Below are positions 1-7,847 of a DNA stretch of 64,000 bases, one piece after another. Location of the stretch: the NCBI RefSeq assembly GCF_003025555.1, contig NZ_PYMH01000014.1, positions 62,001 to 126,000 on the forward strand. Reading direction: 5' to 3'. The stretch is from Photobacterium lutimaris. Its GTDB lineage: Bacteria > Pseudomonadota > Gammaproteobacteria > Enterobacterales > Vibrionaceae. A program made the position numbers and the translations under genes. Position 1 is the first letter of the stretch; every line of letters begins with the position of its first letter. The notes under the pieces were generated by a model. That model was not told where the DNA came from, did no database searches, and worked only from the letters and a program-made list of their open reading frames with translations.

Positions 1-1057
1 TAAGTGGCACCATCATAATGAAGATCAGCAGTTGGAACAGGATGGCAAAGCGCATCGCCGTAAATAGCGCGGCAAAGGCACGTTGCGGTTTATCGGCTCC
101 AAGGTTCTGTGCCATGAACGGCATCAGCGCTGAGCCGAGCGCCATCATCACGGTGATCAGAATCGACTCGATGCGCATCGCCGCTCCGTAGGCGGCGACG
201 GATGCGGTGCCCTGAACTGCCAGCAGTGCCATTAACAAGGCCCCCGAAAGGGGATTGAGTGCATTGGAGAGGCCGGCCGGCGTGCCAATTTGCATGATTT
301 GCCGCCAATCGCTGACGAGGCGGGCCAGCTGCGGCGGTGCAACCAGTTTTTCCCGCTTGATCAGTACATGTAGCGAGCCGGCTAGGGCGAAGGCCCAGCT
401 GATTCCGCTGGCAATGGCCGCCCCTTTCACCCCGAGTTCAGGAAACGGACCGATACCGAAGATCAAAAGCGGATCCAAGGCGCCATTGATTGCCCCGGCG
501 AGGATCATGATCTTGGCTGGGGTCTTGGCATCCCCTGTTGCCCGAATCGCACTGTTGCCGGCCATCGGGATCACCAGCAGCGGGATCGCCAGGTACCAGA
601 TAGACATGTAGTCGCTGATAATTGGCAGCAAATCGGCCCGTGCGCCAATCAAGCTAAATAGTGGATCGATGGTCAGCATACCTAACGTGGAGGCGAGTAC
701 CATCAGCAGCAGTGCCAGCAACAGGCCATGGGTGGTTAATCTGGCAGCACTGCGGGTATCACCGCTGCCCAGCAGCCGGCCGATGCTGGTCGAAATCCCG
801 ACACTGATGCCCATGGTAATGCAGTTGATGGCAAAGGTGATGGGGAAGGTAAAACTGACCGCCGCCAGTGCCTCGGTACCCAGCAGGGAGATAAAAAAAG
901 TATCGACCAGGTTGAACATCAAAATCGCCACCATGCCGAAGATCATCGGAACGGTCAGGCGCTTGAGGACGTCTGAGATTGGTTCGGACAGCAGCCCGTG
1001 TTTATCCGGCCGACTGGTGCCAGCCCTATTAATATCTGGCTTGTTGTTATCTGCCAT
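1..1057 (-). CDS. MATE family efflux transporter (3' end outside window)
   Basis: Reading leftward from an ATG at 1055-1057, the frame stays open to the window edge and encodes about 352 residues of a polytopic protein. The N-terminus has a short polar stretch, then KRLTVPMIFGMVAILMFNLV and a VDTFFISLLGTEALAAVSF segment. These are typical of MATE drug/sodium or proton antiporters of the inner membrane, with repeated hydrophobic helices and many small residues. The final helices and the stop lie beyond position 1. A family-level call is safe; the substrate cannot be told. It is divergent from groES and shares the upstream gap with it. Confidence 0.88.
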   Translation of the reverse strand, partial: MADNNKPDINRAGTSRPDKHGLLSEPISDVLKRLTVPMIFGMVAILMFNLVDTFFISLLGTEALAAVSFTFPITFAINCITMGISVGISTSIGRLLGSGDTRSAARLTTHGLLLALLLMVLASTLGMLTIDPLFSLIGARADLLPIISDYMSIWYLAIPLLVIPMAGNSAIRATGDAKTPAKIMILAGAINGALDPLLIFGIGPFPELGVKGAAIASGISWAFALAGSLHVLIKREKLVAPPQLARLVSDWRQIMQIGTPAGLSNALNPLSGALLMALLAVQGTASVAAYGAAMRIESILITVMMALGSALMPFMAQNLGADKPQRAFAALFTAMRFAILFQLLIFIMMVPL

Positions 1058-1154
1058 GGTCGTCTCGGGAAAAGAATGCCCGCTTACCCTAATGCAAAGA
1101 GTGTGATCGGGCAAAAATTCTCTGCGTTATTTTGCAAAAAAAACGTCTCTGGGC

Positions 1155-1183
1155 CTTGGGTTCTAGAAAAAAGACCCAACATG
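1155..1183 (+). promoter_or_regulatory. Candidate heat-shock (sigma-32) promoter of groESL
   Basis: CTTGGG at 1155-1160 and CCCAACATG at 1175-1183, 14 bp apart, resemble the sigma-32 elements CTTGAA and CCCCATNT. They lie about 80 bp upstream of groES. The same bases also form the inverted repeat TTGGGT/ACCCAA, so a structural or operator role is an alternative. Sigma-32 control of groE is well established in gammaproteobacteria; the assignment of this site is inference. Confidence 0.4.
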
Positions 1184-1264
1184 TTTATGTATCAGAATAA
1201 GTAAGGGCCTTAACCCCCTTGCCTTGTTATTAGTATGGATATTACCAATCAGGAGAGACGACCG

Positions 1265-1555
1265 ATGAACATTCGTCCTTTACATGACCGAGTTATCGTT
1301 GAGCGCCAAGAAGTTGAATCAAAATCTGCTGGCGGCATCGTTCTAACTGGTTCTGCAGCTGAAAAATCTACTCGCGGTGTTGTATTGGCAGTAGGCAAAG
1401 GCCGCATTCTAGAAAACGGTACGGTACAGCCACTGGACGTTAAAGTTGGTGATACTGTGATCTTTGCAGAAGGCTACGGCACCAAGACTGAAAAGATTGA
1501 CGGTAAAGAAGTCCTGATCATGTCTGAAAACGACATCATGGCAATCGTTGAATAA
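1265..1555 (+). CDS. groES: Co-chaperonin GroES
   Basis: 96 residues, the usual GroES length, beginning MNIRPLHDRVIVERQEVE. The ATG at 1265 is preceded by AGGAGAG at 1251-1257; a longer in-frame start at 1235 lacks a comparable ribosome site and would add a non-homologous leader. The mobile loop region (KSAGGIVLTGSAAEKS, about residues 20-35) and the roof segment are present. It forms the heptameric lid over GroEL during ATP-driven folding in the cytoplasm. It lies 41 bp upstream of groEL in the standard operon. Confidence 0.97.
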   Translation: MNIRPLHDRVIVERQEVESKSAGGIVLTGSAAEKSTRGVVLAVGKGRILENGTVQPLDVKVGDTVIFAEGYGTKTEKIDGKEVLIMSENDIMAIVE

Positions 1556-1596
1556 TCCGATCACCTCGAATTAAGAATTAAGAAAGGAAGACTGAA

Positions 1597-3243
1597 ATGG
1601 CTGCTAAAGACGTTAAGTTTGGTAACGACGCACGAGTTAAAATGCTAGAAGGTGTCAACGTTCTGGCTGATGCAGTAAAAGTAACGCTGGGTCCTAAAGG
1701 CCGTAACGTGGTACTGGATAAATCATTTGGTGCACCAACCATTACTAAAGATGGTGTCTCTGTCGCGCGTGAGATTGAACTGGAAGATAAATTCCAGAAC
1801 ATGGGCGCACAGATGGTTAAAGAAGTCGCTTCTCAAGCAAATGATGCGGCGGGTGACGGTACCACAACAGCAACAGTATTGGCTCAGTCAATTATTACTG
1901 AAGGCCTTAAAGCCGTTGCTGCGGGCATGAACCCAATGGATCTTAAGCGCGGTATCGACAAAGCGGTTGTCGCTGCTGTTGAAGAGCTAAAGGCTCTTTC
2001 TGTGCCATGTGCCGACACCAAAGCAATCGCTCAGGTAGGTACTATCTCTGCTAACTCTGACACAACTGTTGGTAACATCATTGCGGAAGCAATGGAAAAA
2101 GTAGGCCGTGATGGTGTTATTACGGTTGAAGAAGGGCAGGCTCTGCATGATGAGCTAGATGTTGTTGAAGGTATGCAGTTCGACCGCGGTTACCTGTCTC
2201 CTTACTTCATCAACAATCAGGAAGCGGGCAGCGTTGATCTGGAAAACCCATTCATCCTGCTTATCGACAAGAAAGTATCGAACATTCGCGAGCTTCTTCC
2301 TGCGCTAGAAGGTGTTGCTAAGGCATCTCGCCCACTGCTTATTATCGCAGAAGACGTTGAAGGTGAAGCACTGGCAACGCTAGTTGTGAACAACATGCGC
2401 GGTATCGTGAAAGTGGCTGCGGTTAAAGCGCCTGGTTTCGGTGACCGCCGTAAAGCTATGCTTCAGGACATCGCGGTGCTAACTGCGGGTACGGTTATTT
2501 CTGAAGAGATTGGCTTAGAGCTTGAAAAAGTTCAGCTAGAAGACCTAGGTCAAGCGAAGCGTATTACGATCACTAAAGAAAACACCACTATCATCGATGG
2601 TATGGGTGAGGAAGAGATGATCCAGGGTCGTGTAGCCCAGATTCGCCAGCAAATCGAAGACGCAACGTCAGACTACGACAAAGAGAAACTACAAGAGCGT
2701 GTTGCTAAGCTAGCAGGCGGTGTTGCAGTGATCAAAGTGGGTGCTGCGACTGAAGTTGAAATGAAAGAGAAGAAAGACCGCGTTGAAGATGCCCTACACG
2801 CAACACGTGCAGCGGTAGAGGAAGGCGTGGTTGCGGGCGGTGGTGTTGCACTTATCCGCGCAGCTTCAAAAGTCGTTGGCCTTGAAGGCGACAACGAAGA
2901 GCAGAATGTTGGTATCCGTGTTGCACTACGTGCAATGGAATCACCAATTCGTCAAATCACCAAAAATGCGGGTGATGAAGAGTCTGTTGTTGCTAACAAC
3001 GTTCGCGCTGGCGAAGGTAACTACGGTTACAACGCGGCAACGGGTGAGTACGGCGATATGATCGAGATGGGTATCCTAGACCCAACGAAAGTAACGCGCT
3101 CTGCACTTCAGTTCGCAGCCTCTGTTGCTGGTCTTATGATCACCACCGAAGCGATGGTCACTGATAAACCACAAGCTGATGCTCCAGGAATGCCTGATAT
3201 GGGTGGTATGGGCGGCATGGGTGGTATGGGCGGTATGATGTAA
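1597..3243 (+). CDS. groEL: Chaperonin GroEL
   Basis: 548 residues from ATG 1597, behind the ribosome site GAAAGGAAG. It starts MAAKDVKFGNDARVKMLEG, has the nucleotide-binding GDGTTTATVLA motif near residues 86-96, and ends in the characteristic Gly-Gly-Met repeat tail (about residues 533-548). It forms the 14-subunit folding chamber with GroES. Codon use is strongly biased as in other highly expressed genes. Followed directly by a terminator. Confidence 0.98.
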   Translation: MAAKDVKFGNDARVKMLEGVNVLADAVKVTLGPKGRNVVLDKSFGAPTITKDGVSVAREIELEDKFQNMGAQMVKEVASQANDAAGDGTTTATVLAQSIITEGLKAVAAGMNPMDLKRGIDKAVVAAVEELKALSVPCADTKAIAQVGTISANSDTTVGNIIAEAMEKVGRDGVITVEEGQALHDELDVVEGMQFDRGYLSPYFINNQEAGSVDLENPFILLIDKKVSNIRELLPALEGVAKASRPLLIIAEDVEGEALATLVVNNMRGIVKVAAVKAPGFGDRRKAMLQDIAVLTAGTVISEEIGLELEKVQLEDLGQAKRITITKENTTIIDGMGEEEMIQGRVAQIRQQIEDATSDYDKEKLQERVAKLAGGVAVIKVGAATEVEMKEKKDRVEDALHATRAAVEEGVVAGGGVALIRAASKVVGLEGDNEEQNVGIRVALRAMESPIRQITKNAGDEESVVANNVRAGEGNYGYNAATGEYGDMIEMGILDPTKVTRSALQFAASVAGLMITTEAMVTDKPQADAPGMPDMGGMGGMGGMGGMM

Positions 3244-3280
3244 TACCCCTATCTCACTGAGATAGCTTGAAAAGTTGATA

Positions 3281-3307
3281 AACGGAGGCACAAGCCTCCG
3301 TTTTTTT
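3281..3307 (+). terminator. groESL rho-independent terminator
   Basis: AACGGAGGC, a 4-base loop, GCCTCCGTT and a run of T form a strong intrinsic terminator 38 bp after the groEL stop. Confidence 0.9.
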
Positions 3308-3885
3308 ATGCCTGATAAACCGCGGTAAGGGGCAGCTTGGAGACAATTTGTCCTATGGTGGGCTTATCAGAAAAAAAGCCCCAAAAGCTGCACACAATAT
3401 ATTGTCTTATTTATCAATGACTTATGTGCTTATTAACGGCGTTATGGTTATGGTCGGTTTTCGATCTGCTTTTCCCTGATATTTAACCAGTAAGCTGTAC
3501 GGTGCTGGGATTTCGAATAGGGTAAGTCAGTGATAGCAGGGGAAATTCCAGTAAATAGCCTGCGGTAGTTTGCATGGTAAAAAGCGCAAAAAGCTGCACA
3601 CTAAATAAGCTCTTTTAAATCAGTGGTTTACGTTCGTATTGGGGCGGCAGGTATTAGTTTCTGATATTGGCTTGCTTTTAGCTGTAATTTTCGATTAAAG
3701 CTGTACGCTTGGGGGGCTCTTTCCCTGAACGCCTGCCGGAAAATGGCTAAAAGAGCAGAGCTGAGTTTGTCAGGGAAAAAGCCGTAAAAGCTGAACAATT
3801 ATTTAATTGTTTATAATCAATTGATTAGGTGTCACTAAGAGGGGGGGGGCTACGGGGTGTTAATTTGCTCACCAAAAAGCCGATT
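3308..3885. repeat. AT-rich gene-free gap with three copies of a ~200-bp repeat unit
   Basis: No credible gene is seen. Three degenerate units follow each other. Each has a core like AAAAAGCgcAAAAAGCTGmACA (core starts near 3371, 3577 and 3773), an AT-rich tract ending in an AATgACTTAtGTG-like element, and about 108 bp after the AGCTG a conserved GCTGTACG (3494-3501, 3700-3707, 3898-3905). A nine-G tract sits at 3841-3849. Two more units lie at 5659 and 5847, and inverted cores near 57498 and 57875. Function unknown. Confidence 0.65.
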
Positions 3886-4440
3886 TCAACCCTTATCGCT
3901 GTACGCCTGTTTTTCCTCGGTGTTTGACTCTTCTGCGATTGCTTGCTTCTCGCTGCTGTGTCGTCTTACCTTTTTTAGCTGGCGGCGATCACTCAAGTGG
4001 GCATGGACTCCTTTGCGCAGGATGCGCAGGCTGTTTTCTAACTTGTCGACGCCGAACAGAATGGCGACCACGGCACCTGTCATAATCACTGCGGTTTGGC
4101 CATAGCCCAAGCCGATAGTGATCCCAAGAGCGGCCAGCATCCAGACCACCGCTGCTGAGGTGACACCATGAATTTGTCCGTCTCTGGTCATCATTACCCC
4201 AGCACCGAGGAAGCCTATTCCTGTGATCACCTGTGCCATGACCCGGGAAATATCGGCATTATTGCTCGACAGCGTTTCGCCGAGGGTAATGAAAAAGTAG
4301 GTTCCCATAATAATGAGTGTCGAAGTGCGGATCCCGACCGGTTTACCCCGAACTTGGCGTTCTACCCCGATAACCGTGCCACAAATGGCACATTGGAGGA
4401 GAGCGGGCCAGGTGAAGGGAGTAATATCAAGCCATAACAT
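3886..4440 (-). CDS. MgtC/SapB family inner-membrane protein
   Basis: 184 residues. The N-terminus MLWLDITPFTWPALLQCAICG is followed by GTVIGVERQVRGKPVGIRTSTL, the conserved Arg/Lys-rich MgtC signature. Further helices cover GFLGAGVMM and TAVIMTGAVVAILFGVDKL (about residues 35-135). The last ~50 residues are a charged, low-conservation tail, and its 3' end coincides with a repeat motif (GCTGTACG at 3898). MgtC-like proteins are small membrane proteins linked to magnesium limitation and, in pathogens, to modulation of ATP synthase; the role here is unproven. It is transcribed after rimK but separated from it by a terminator. Confidence 0.85.
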   Translation of the reverse strand: MLWLDITPFTWPALLQCAICGTVIGVERQVRGKPVGIRTSTLIIMGTYFFITLGETLSSNNADISRVMAQVITGIGFLGAGVMMTRDGQIHGVTSAAVVWMLAALGITIGLGYGQTAVIMTGAVVAILFGVDKLENSLRILRKGVHAHLSDRRQLKKVRRHSSEKQAIAEESNTEEKQAYSDKG

Positions 4441-4478
4441 GGCTGTTGCTCCTATTATTAAGACGGATTGGGTGGATG

Positions 4479-4503
4479 AAAAAAGCAGCCTTTAGGCTGC
4501 TTG
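4479..4503 (-). terminator. rimK terminator
   Basis: Read leftward, AGCAGCC, TAAA, GGCTGCT then six T forms an intrinsic terminator between rimK and the mgtC-like gene, so the two are probably separate transcripts. Confidence 0.85.
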
Positions 4504-4541
4504 TGGTTTTTTGTTTACCTCACGCCTTAACGACGGTGTGG

Positions 4542-5447
4542 CTACTGGTGAGAGTTGCGACGGCTGTTGCGCTTGCCCGCATGCTTTTCGATGTACTCGA
4601 CAATCATCCCGGCAATATCTTTGCCTGTTGCACCCTCAATGCCTTCCAGGCCAGGGGAAGAGTTCACTTCCATGACCAGTGGTCCGCGCTTTGAACGCAG
4701 TAAATCAACCCCGGCAACGCTCAGTCCCATCGCTTTTGCCGCCGCAACTGCGGTCTTACGCTCTTCTGGGGTAATGCGGATCAATGAGGCACTACCACCA
4801 CGGTGTAAGTTGGACCGGAACTCGCCTTCTGCCCCCTGGCGTTTCATCGCGGCAATGACTTTATCACCGATAACGAAGCAGCGGATATCGGCACCACCGG
4901 CTTCTTCGATAAACTCCTGCACCATGATGTTGGCTTTCAGGCCCATGAAAGCTTCGATCACGCTCTCGGCCGCTTTTTGTGTCTCGGCCAATACCACGCC
5001 AATGCCCTGGGTGCCTTCGAGCAATTTGATCACCAGCGGTGCGCCGCCGACCATCTTGATCAGATCCGGCACATCATCAGGCTTGCTGGCAAAACCGGTA
5101 ATAGGCATGCCCACCCCTTTGCGGCTGAGTAACTGCAGAGAACGCAGCTTGTCCCGAGAACGCGAAATCGCTATGGACGGGTTCACTGAGAACACATCCA
5201 TCATTTCGAACTGACGCAATACCGAGCAGCCGTAAAATGTAATGTCCGCACCGATGCGCGGAATAATGGCATCAAAGCCAGTCAGATCTTGGCCTTCGAA
5301 ATGAATCGATGGCTTGACCGAGTTGATATTCATATAACAACGCAAGGCGTTGATGATTACAGCTTCATGGCCGCGCTGTTCAATGGCTTCGCGCAGGCGG
5401 CGGGTTGAGTACAGGTTTTCGTTCTGGGAGAGAATGCCAATTTTCAT
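4542..5447 (-). CDS. rimK: Ribosomal protein S6--L-glutamate ligase RimK
   Basis: ATP-grasp ligase that adds glutamates to the C-terminus of ribosomal protein S6. I place the start at the ATG at 5445-5447 (MKIGILSQNENLYSTRRL, 301 residues, matching the family); a start four codons upstream (MSNA, 5459) is also possible. The central ATP-grasp segment reads VIKLLEGTQGIGVVLAE, and the C-terminal part has the metal-binding region VMEVNSSPGLEGIEGATG. Its substrate gene rpsF is in the same window; that S6 ends Ala-Glu instead of the Glu-Glu of E. coli. Confidence 0.93.
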   Translation of the reverse strand: MKIGILSQNENLYSTRRLREAIEQRGHEAVIINALRCYMNINSVKPSIHFEGQDLTGFDAIIPRIGADITFYGCSVLRQFEMMDVFSVNPSIAISRSRDKLRSLQLLSRKGVGMPITGFASKPDDVPDLIKMVGGAPLVIKLLEGTQGIGVVLAETQKAAESVIEAFMGLKANIMVQEFIEEAGGADIRCFVIGDKVIAAMKRQGAEGEFRSNLHRGGSASLIRITPEERKTAVAAAKAMGLSVAGVDLLRSKRGPLVMEVNSSPGLEGIEGATGKDIAGMIVEYIEKHAGKRNSRRNSHQ

Positions 5448-5459
5448 TGCGTTACTCAT

Positions 5460-6039
5460 TAATAAGGTGATGGATAGTGTGCCGGGCGTGAAGTTTGGCT
5501 GCCTTCCCCGCCAGCAAATTGGAGCGCGACTATGCGCTTCCTTGGTTCAAAAAGCGAGCGATTTGGCGATGATCTTTTTTGATTGAATCAATAAAAGATA
5601 TTGTTTGAATCTTTACTATCTGGCCTATCATGTTTGTTTTCCTTTTTCAGGCTTGCTTGGTAAAAAGCGTGAAAAGCTGAACATGAATTTAAATTTATTT
5701 ATATCAATGACTTAAGTGTTACTTTTTGGGGGTTTATGATAGGCCAAATAGTTGTACAGGTTTTATCTGAACAAAGGGGGGTTTGCTGTTCGTGTTGTGT
5801 ATCCTGATCGTAAACGATGCTTTTTTGCTTGCCGTGAGCTCATGGGGTAAAAAGCTCAAAAAGCTGAACATAATTAAATCATTAAAAAACAATCACTTAG
5901 GAGGTGATGGTTGATGTTTATCCTTGGGTGTTGTGTTGGGCACCTAAAAGGTGTTTGCTTTCTTGTTTGCTGTACGTGGAGGCTAGAGTGATATGACCCC
6001 CGTAAAGTAGACTCGGGGGTTAACTTCTCTACAGGGGAA
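5460..6039. repeat. Gene-free gap with two more copies of the composite repeat
   Basis: No gene is seen. Unit cores start near 5659 (GGTAAAAAGCGTGAAAAGCTG) and 5847 (GGTAAAAAGCTCAAAAAGCTG), about 187 bp apart and in the same orientation as the copies beside mgtC. TGGCCTATCATG (near 5620) and its inverted form ATGATAGGCCAA (near 5737) flank the first. GCTGTACG occurs at 5969-5976, again about 107 bp after the core AGCTG. A stem-loop ACCCCCG/CGGGGGT (5996-6020) without a T tract lies next to the epmB end. Confidence 0.6.
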
Positions 6040-7062
6040 CTATTCGAGACGCAAATCCAGCGGGGTTTTGCTGCGGCGGCCGCCGATTTCCCGAGTCAGC
6101 TTAGGGACTAAGTAGCCCGATACATTTTCCATTAGGCCAGCCATTAGTTGGCGGGCCGTGTTGTCGTCGACCATGAAGTGCGCTGCGCCTTGGACTCGAT
6201 CCAGTACATGCAGATAATAGGGAAGGATGCCGGTGTCGAACAGGGATTCGCTGAGGTGGATCAGGGCCTCGACGGAGTCATTGACGCCTTTGAGCAATAC
6301 CCCTTGGTTCAGCAGTGTCACATCAGCCTGCTTGAGTGCCAGCATCGCCTGAGCCAGTTCCTCGTTGATCTCATTGGCATGGTTGATATGGGTGACCAGC
6401 ACCGTTTGCAAACGGCTGTGGGCCAGCTGCTGGCACAGCTCTGGGGTAATGCGGGAGGGCATGACCACCGGCAAGCGGGAGTGGATACGCAGCCGTTTGA
6501 TATGGGGGATCGCGGCAATGCCCTCTATCAGCCAGGCTATTTCACTGTCCTTGGCCATCAGTGGATCGCCACCAGACAAGATGATTTCATTGATTTGAGG
6601 TTGGCTGGCGACATAATCCAGCGCCAGCTGCCAGTTGCGTTTGCCGCCTTGATTATCCTGATAAGGAAAATGGCGGCGGAAGCAATAGCGGCAATTAACG
6701 GCACAGCCGCCTTTGACTATCATCAGGGCCCGGTTGTTGTACTTGTGCAGCAGGCCGGGAATGGCATTGTCCTGCTCTTCGAGTGGATCCAGAGAATACC
6801 CTGAGTGTACCTCGAATTCCTCCGCCAGAGGCAATACCTGTCGCAATAACGGATCGTTAGGGTTGCCAACTTCCATTCTATCGACAAAGCTCTTAGGGAC
6901 ACGCAGCGCAAATAATTTCCGGGCCGCCAAGCCTTCTGCCCACGGGGTGGGATCGATTTTCAGGCTATTTAGCAGCTGAATCGGATCAGAAATCGCATTA
7001 GCAAGATCATTCAGCCAGTTTTGCTCAACAGATGAGGCGTTTCGGGTTATTATGTCCGGCAT
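6040..7062 (-). CDS. epmB: EF-P beta-lysylation protein EpmB (lysine 2,3-aminomutase)
   Basis: Radical-SAM, PLP-dependent aminomutase converting (S)-alpha-lysine to (R)-beta-lysine for EF-P modification. The start is taken at the ATG ending at 7062 (MPDIITRNASSVEQ, 340 residues); a start three codons upstream is possible. The radical-SAM cluster motif CRYCFRRHFPY follows GGCAVN, giving the CxxxCxxC triad. SGGDPL, the SAM-binding segment, comes later. It is divergent from efp with only 33 bp between starts, and epmA is also in this window. Confidence 0.95.
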   Translation of the reverse strand: MPDIITRNASSVEQNWLNDLANAISDPIQLLNSLKIDPTPWAEGLAARKLFALRVPKSFVDRMEVGNPNDPLLRQVLPLAEEFEVHSGYSLDPLEEQDNAIPGLLHKYNNRALMIVKGGCAVNCRYCFRRHFPYQDNQGGKRNWQLALDYVASQPQINEIILSGGDPLMAKDSEIAWLIEGIAAIPHIKRLRIHSRLPVVMPSRITPELCQQLAHSRLQTVLVTHINHANEINEELAQAMLALKQADVTLLNQGVLLKGVNDSVEALIHLSESLFDTGILPYYLHVLDRVQGAAHFMVDDNTARQLMAGLMENVSGYLVPKLTREIGGRRSKTPLDLRLE

Positions 7063-7095
7063 TAAATACAACTCGAAGATGTTAAGAGGATAGAA

Positions 7096-7662
7096 ATGGC
7101 GTCTTTCAGCACCAATGAATTCCGCGGCGGAATGAAAATTATGCTAGATAATGAACCATGTGTCATTATCGAAAACGAATTTGTTAAGCCGGGCAAAGGC
7201 CAGGCGTTCAACCGCGTTAAAATCCGTAAGCTGCTTTCAGGCAAGGTACTGGAGAAGACTTTCAAGTCTGGTGAAAGCGTTGAAGCTGCAGACGTAATCG
7301 ATACTGACCTTGATTACCTCTACAACGACGGTGAATTCTACCACTTCATGAACAATGAAACGTTTGAGCAAATTGCTGCAGACGTTAAAGCGGTAGGCGA
7401 AAACGCGAAGTGGTTGGTAGAAAACAACACGTGTACACTAACACTGTGGAACGGCAACCCAATTGCCGTGACACCACCGAACTTCGTTGAACTTGAAGTG
7501 ACTGAAACGGACCCTGGCCTGAAAGGCGATACTCAGGGCACTGGTGGTAAGCCTGCAACACTAACAACAGGCGCGGTAGTACGTGTACCACTGTTCATCG
7601 CTATCGGTGAAGTGATCAAAGTTGATACCCGTTCAGCTGAATACGTGGGCCGTGTGAAGTAA
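7096..7662 (+). CDS. efp: Translation elongation factor P
   Basis: 188 residues, full length, opening MASFSTNEFRGGMKIMLD. Lys34 in FVKPGKGQAF is the residue beta-lysylated by EpmA, and the surrounding loop is identical to the modified-type EF-P. The C-terminus GEVIKVDTRSAEYVGRVK is canonical. EF-P relieves ribosome stalling at polyproline stretches. Divergent from epmB; ribosome site AGAGGAT. Confidence 0.98.
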   Translation: MASFSTNEFRGGMKIMLDNEPCVIIENEFVKPGKGQAFNRVKIRKLLSGKVLEKTFKSGESVEAADVIDTDLDYLYNDGEFYHFMNNETFEQIAADVKAVGENAKWLVENNTCTLTLWNGNPIAVTPPNFVELEVTETDPGLKGDTQGTGGKPATLTTGAVVRVPLFIAIGEVIKVDTRSAEYVGRVK

Positions 7663-7677
7663 TTCATTTCCGGTTAT

Positions 7678-7706
7678 AAAAAAGGTCGCTTAGGCGGCCT
7701 TTTTTG
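7678..7706 (+). terminator. efp terminator
   Basis: AAAAAAGGTCGCTTAGGCGGCCTTTTTT hairpin with a T tract 15 bp after the efp stop. Confidence 0.85.
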
Positions 7707-7847
7707 TTTCTGTTACAAAGAGTTCGACTCGAGTTTTTGAAGTGCGTTTGATGCATTGAGGTGGGTGCGTCATTTTGCTTCTATTTGTGCGTTAAGTTTC
7801 ATATCCTAGACCACACAGTGGAATAATAACAAGTTGGTACAGGGAAT

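Noticed and set aside
3841..3849. Nine-G tract as a phase-variation switch
   Set aside because: It lies outside any gene or visible promoter, in a repeat region; no evidence that its length would alter expression.
5996..6020. Stem-loop ACCCCCG/CGGGGGT as an epmB terminator
   Set aside because: There is no T tract after the stem in the epmB direction.
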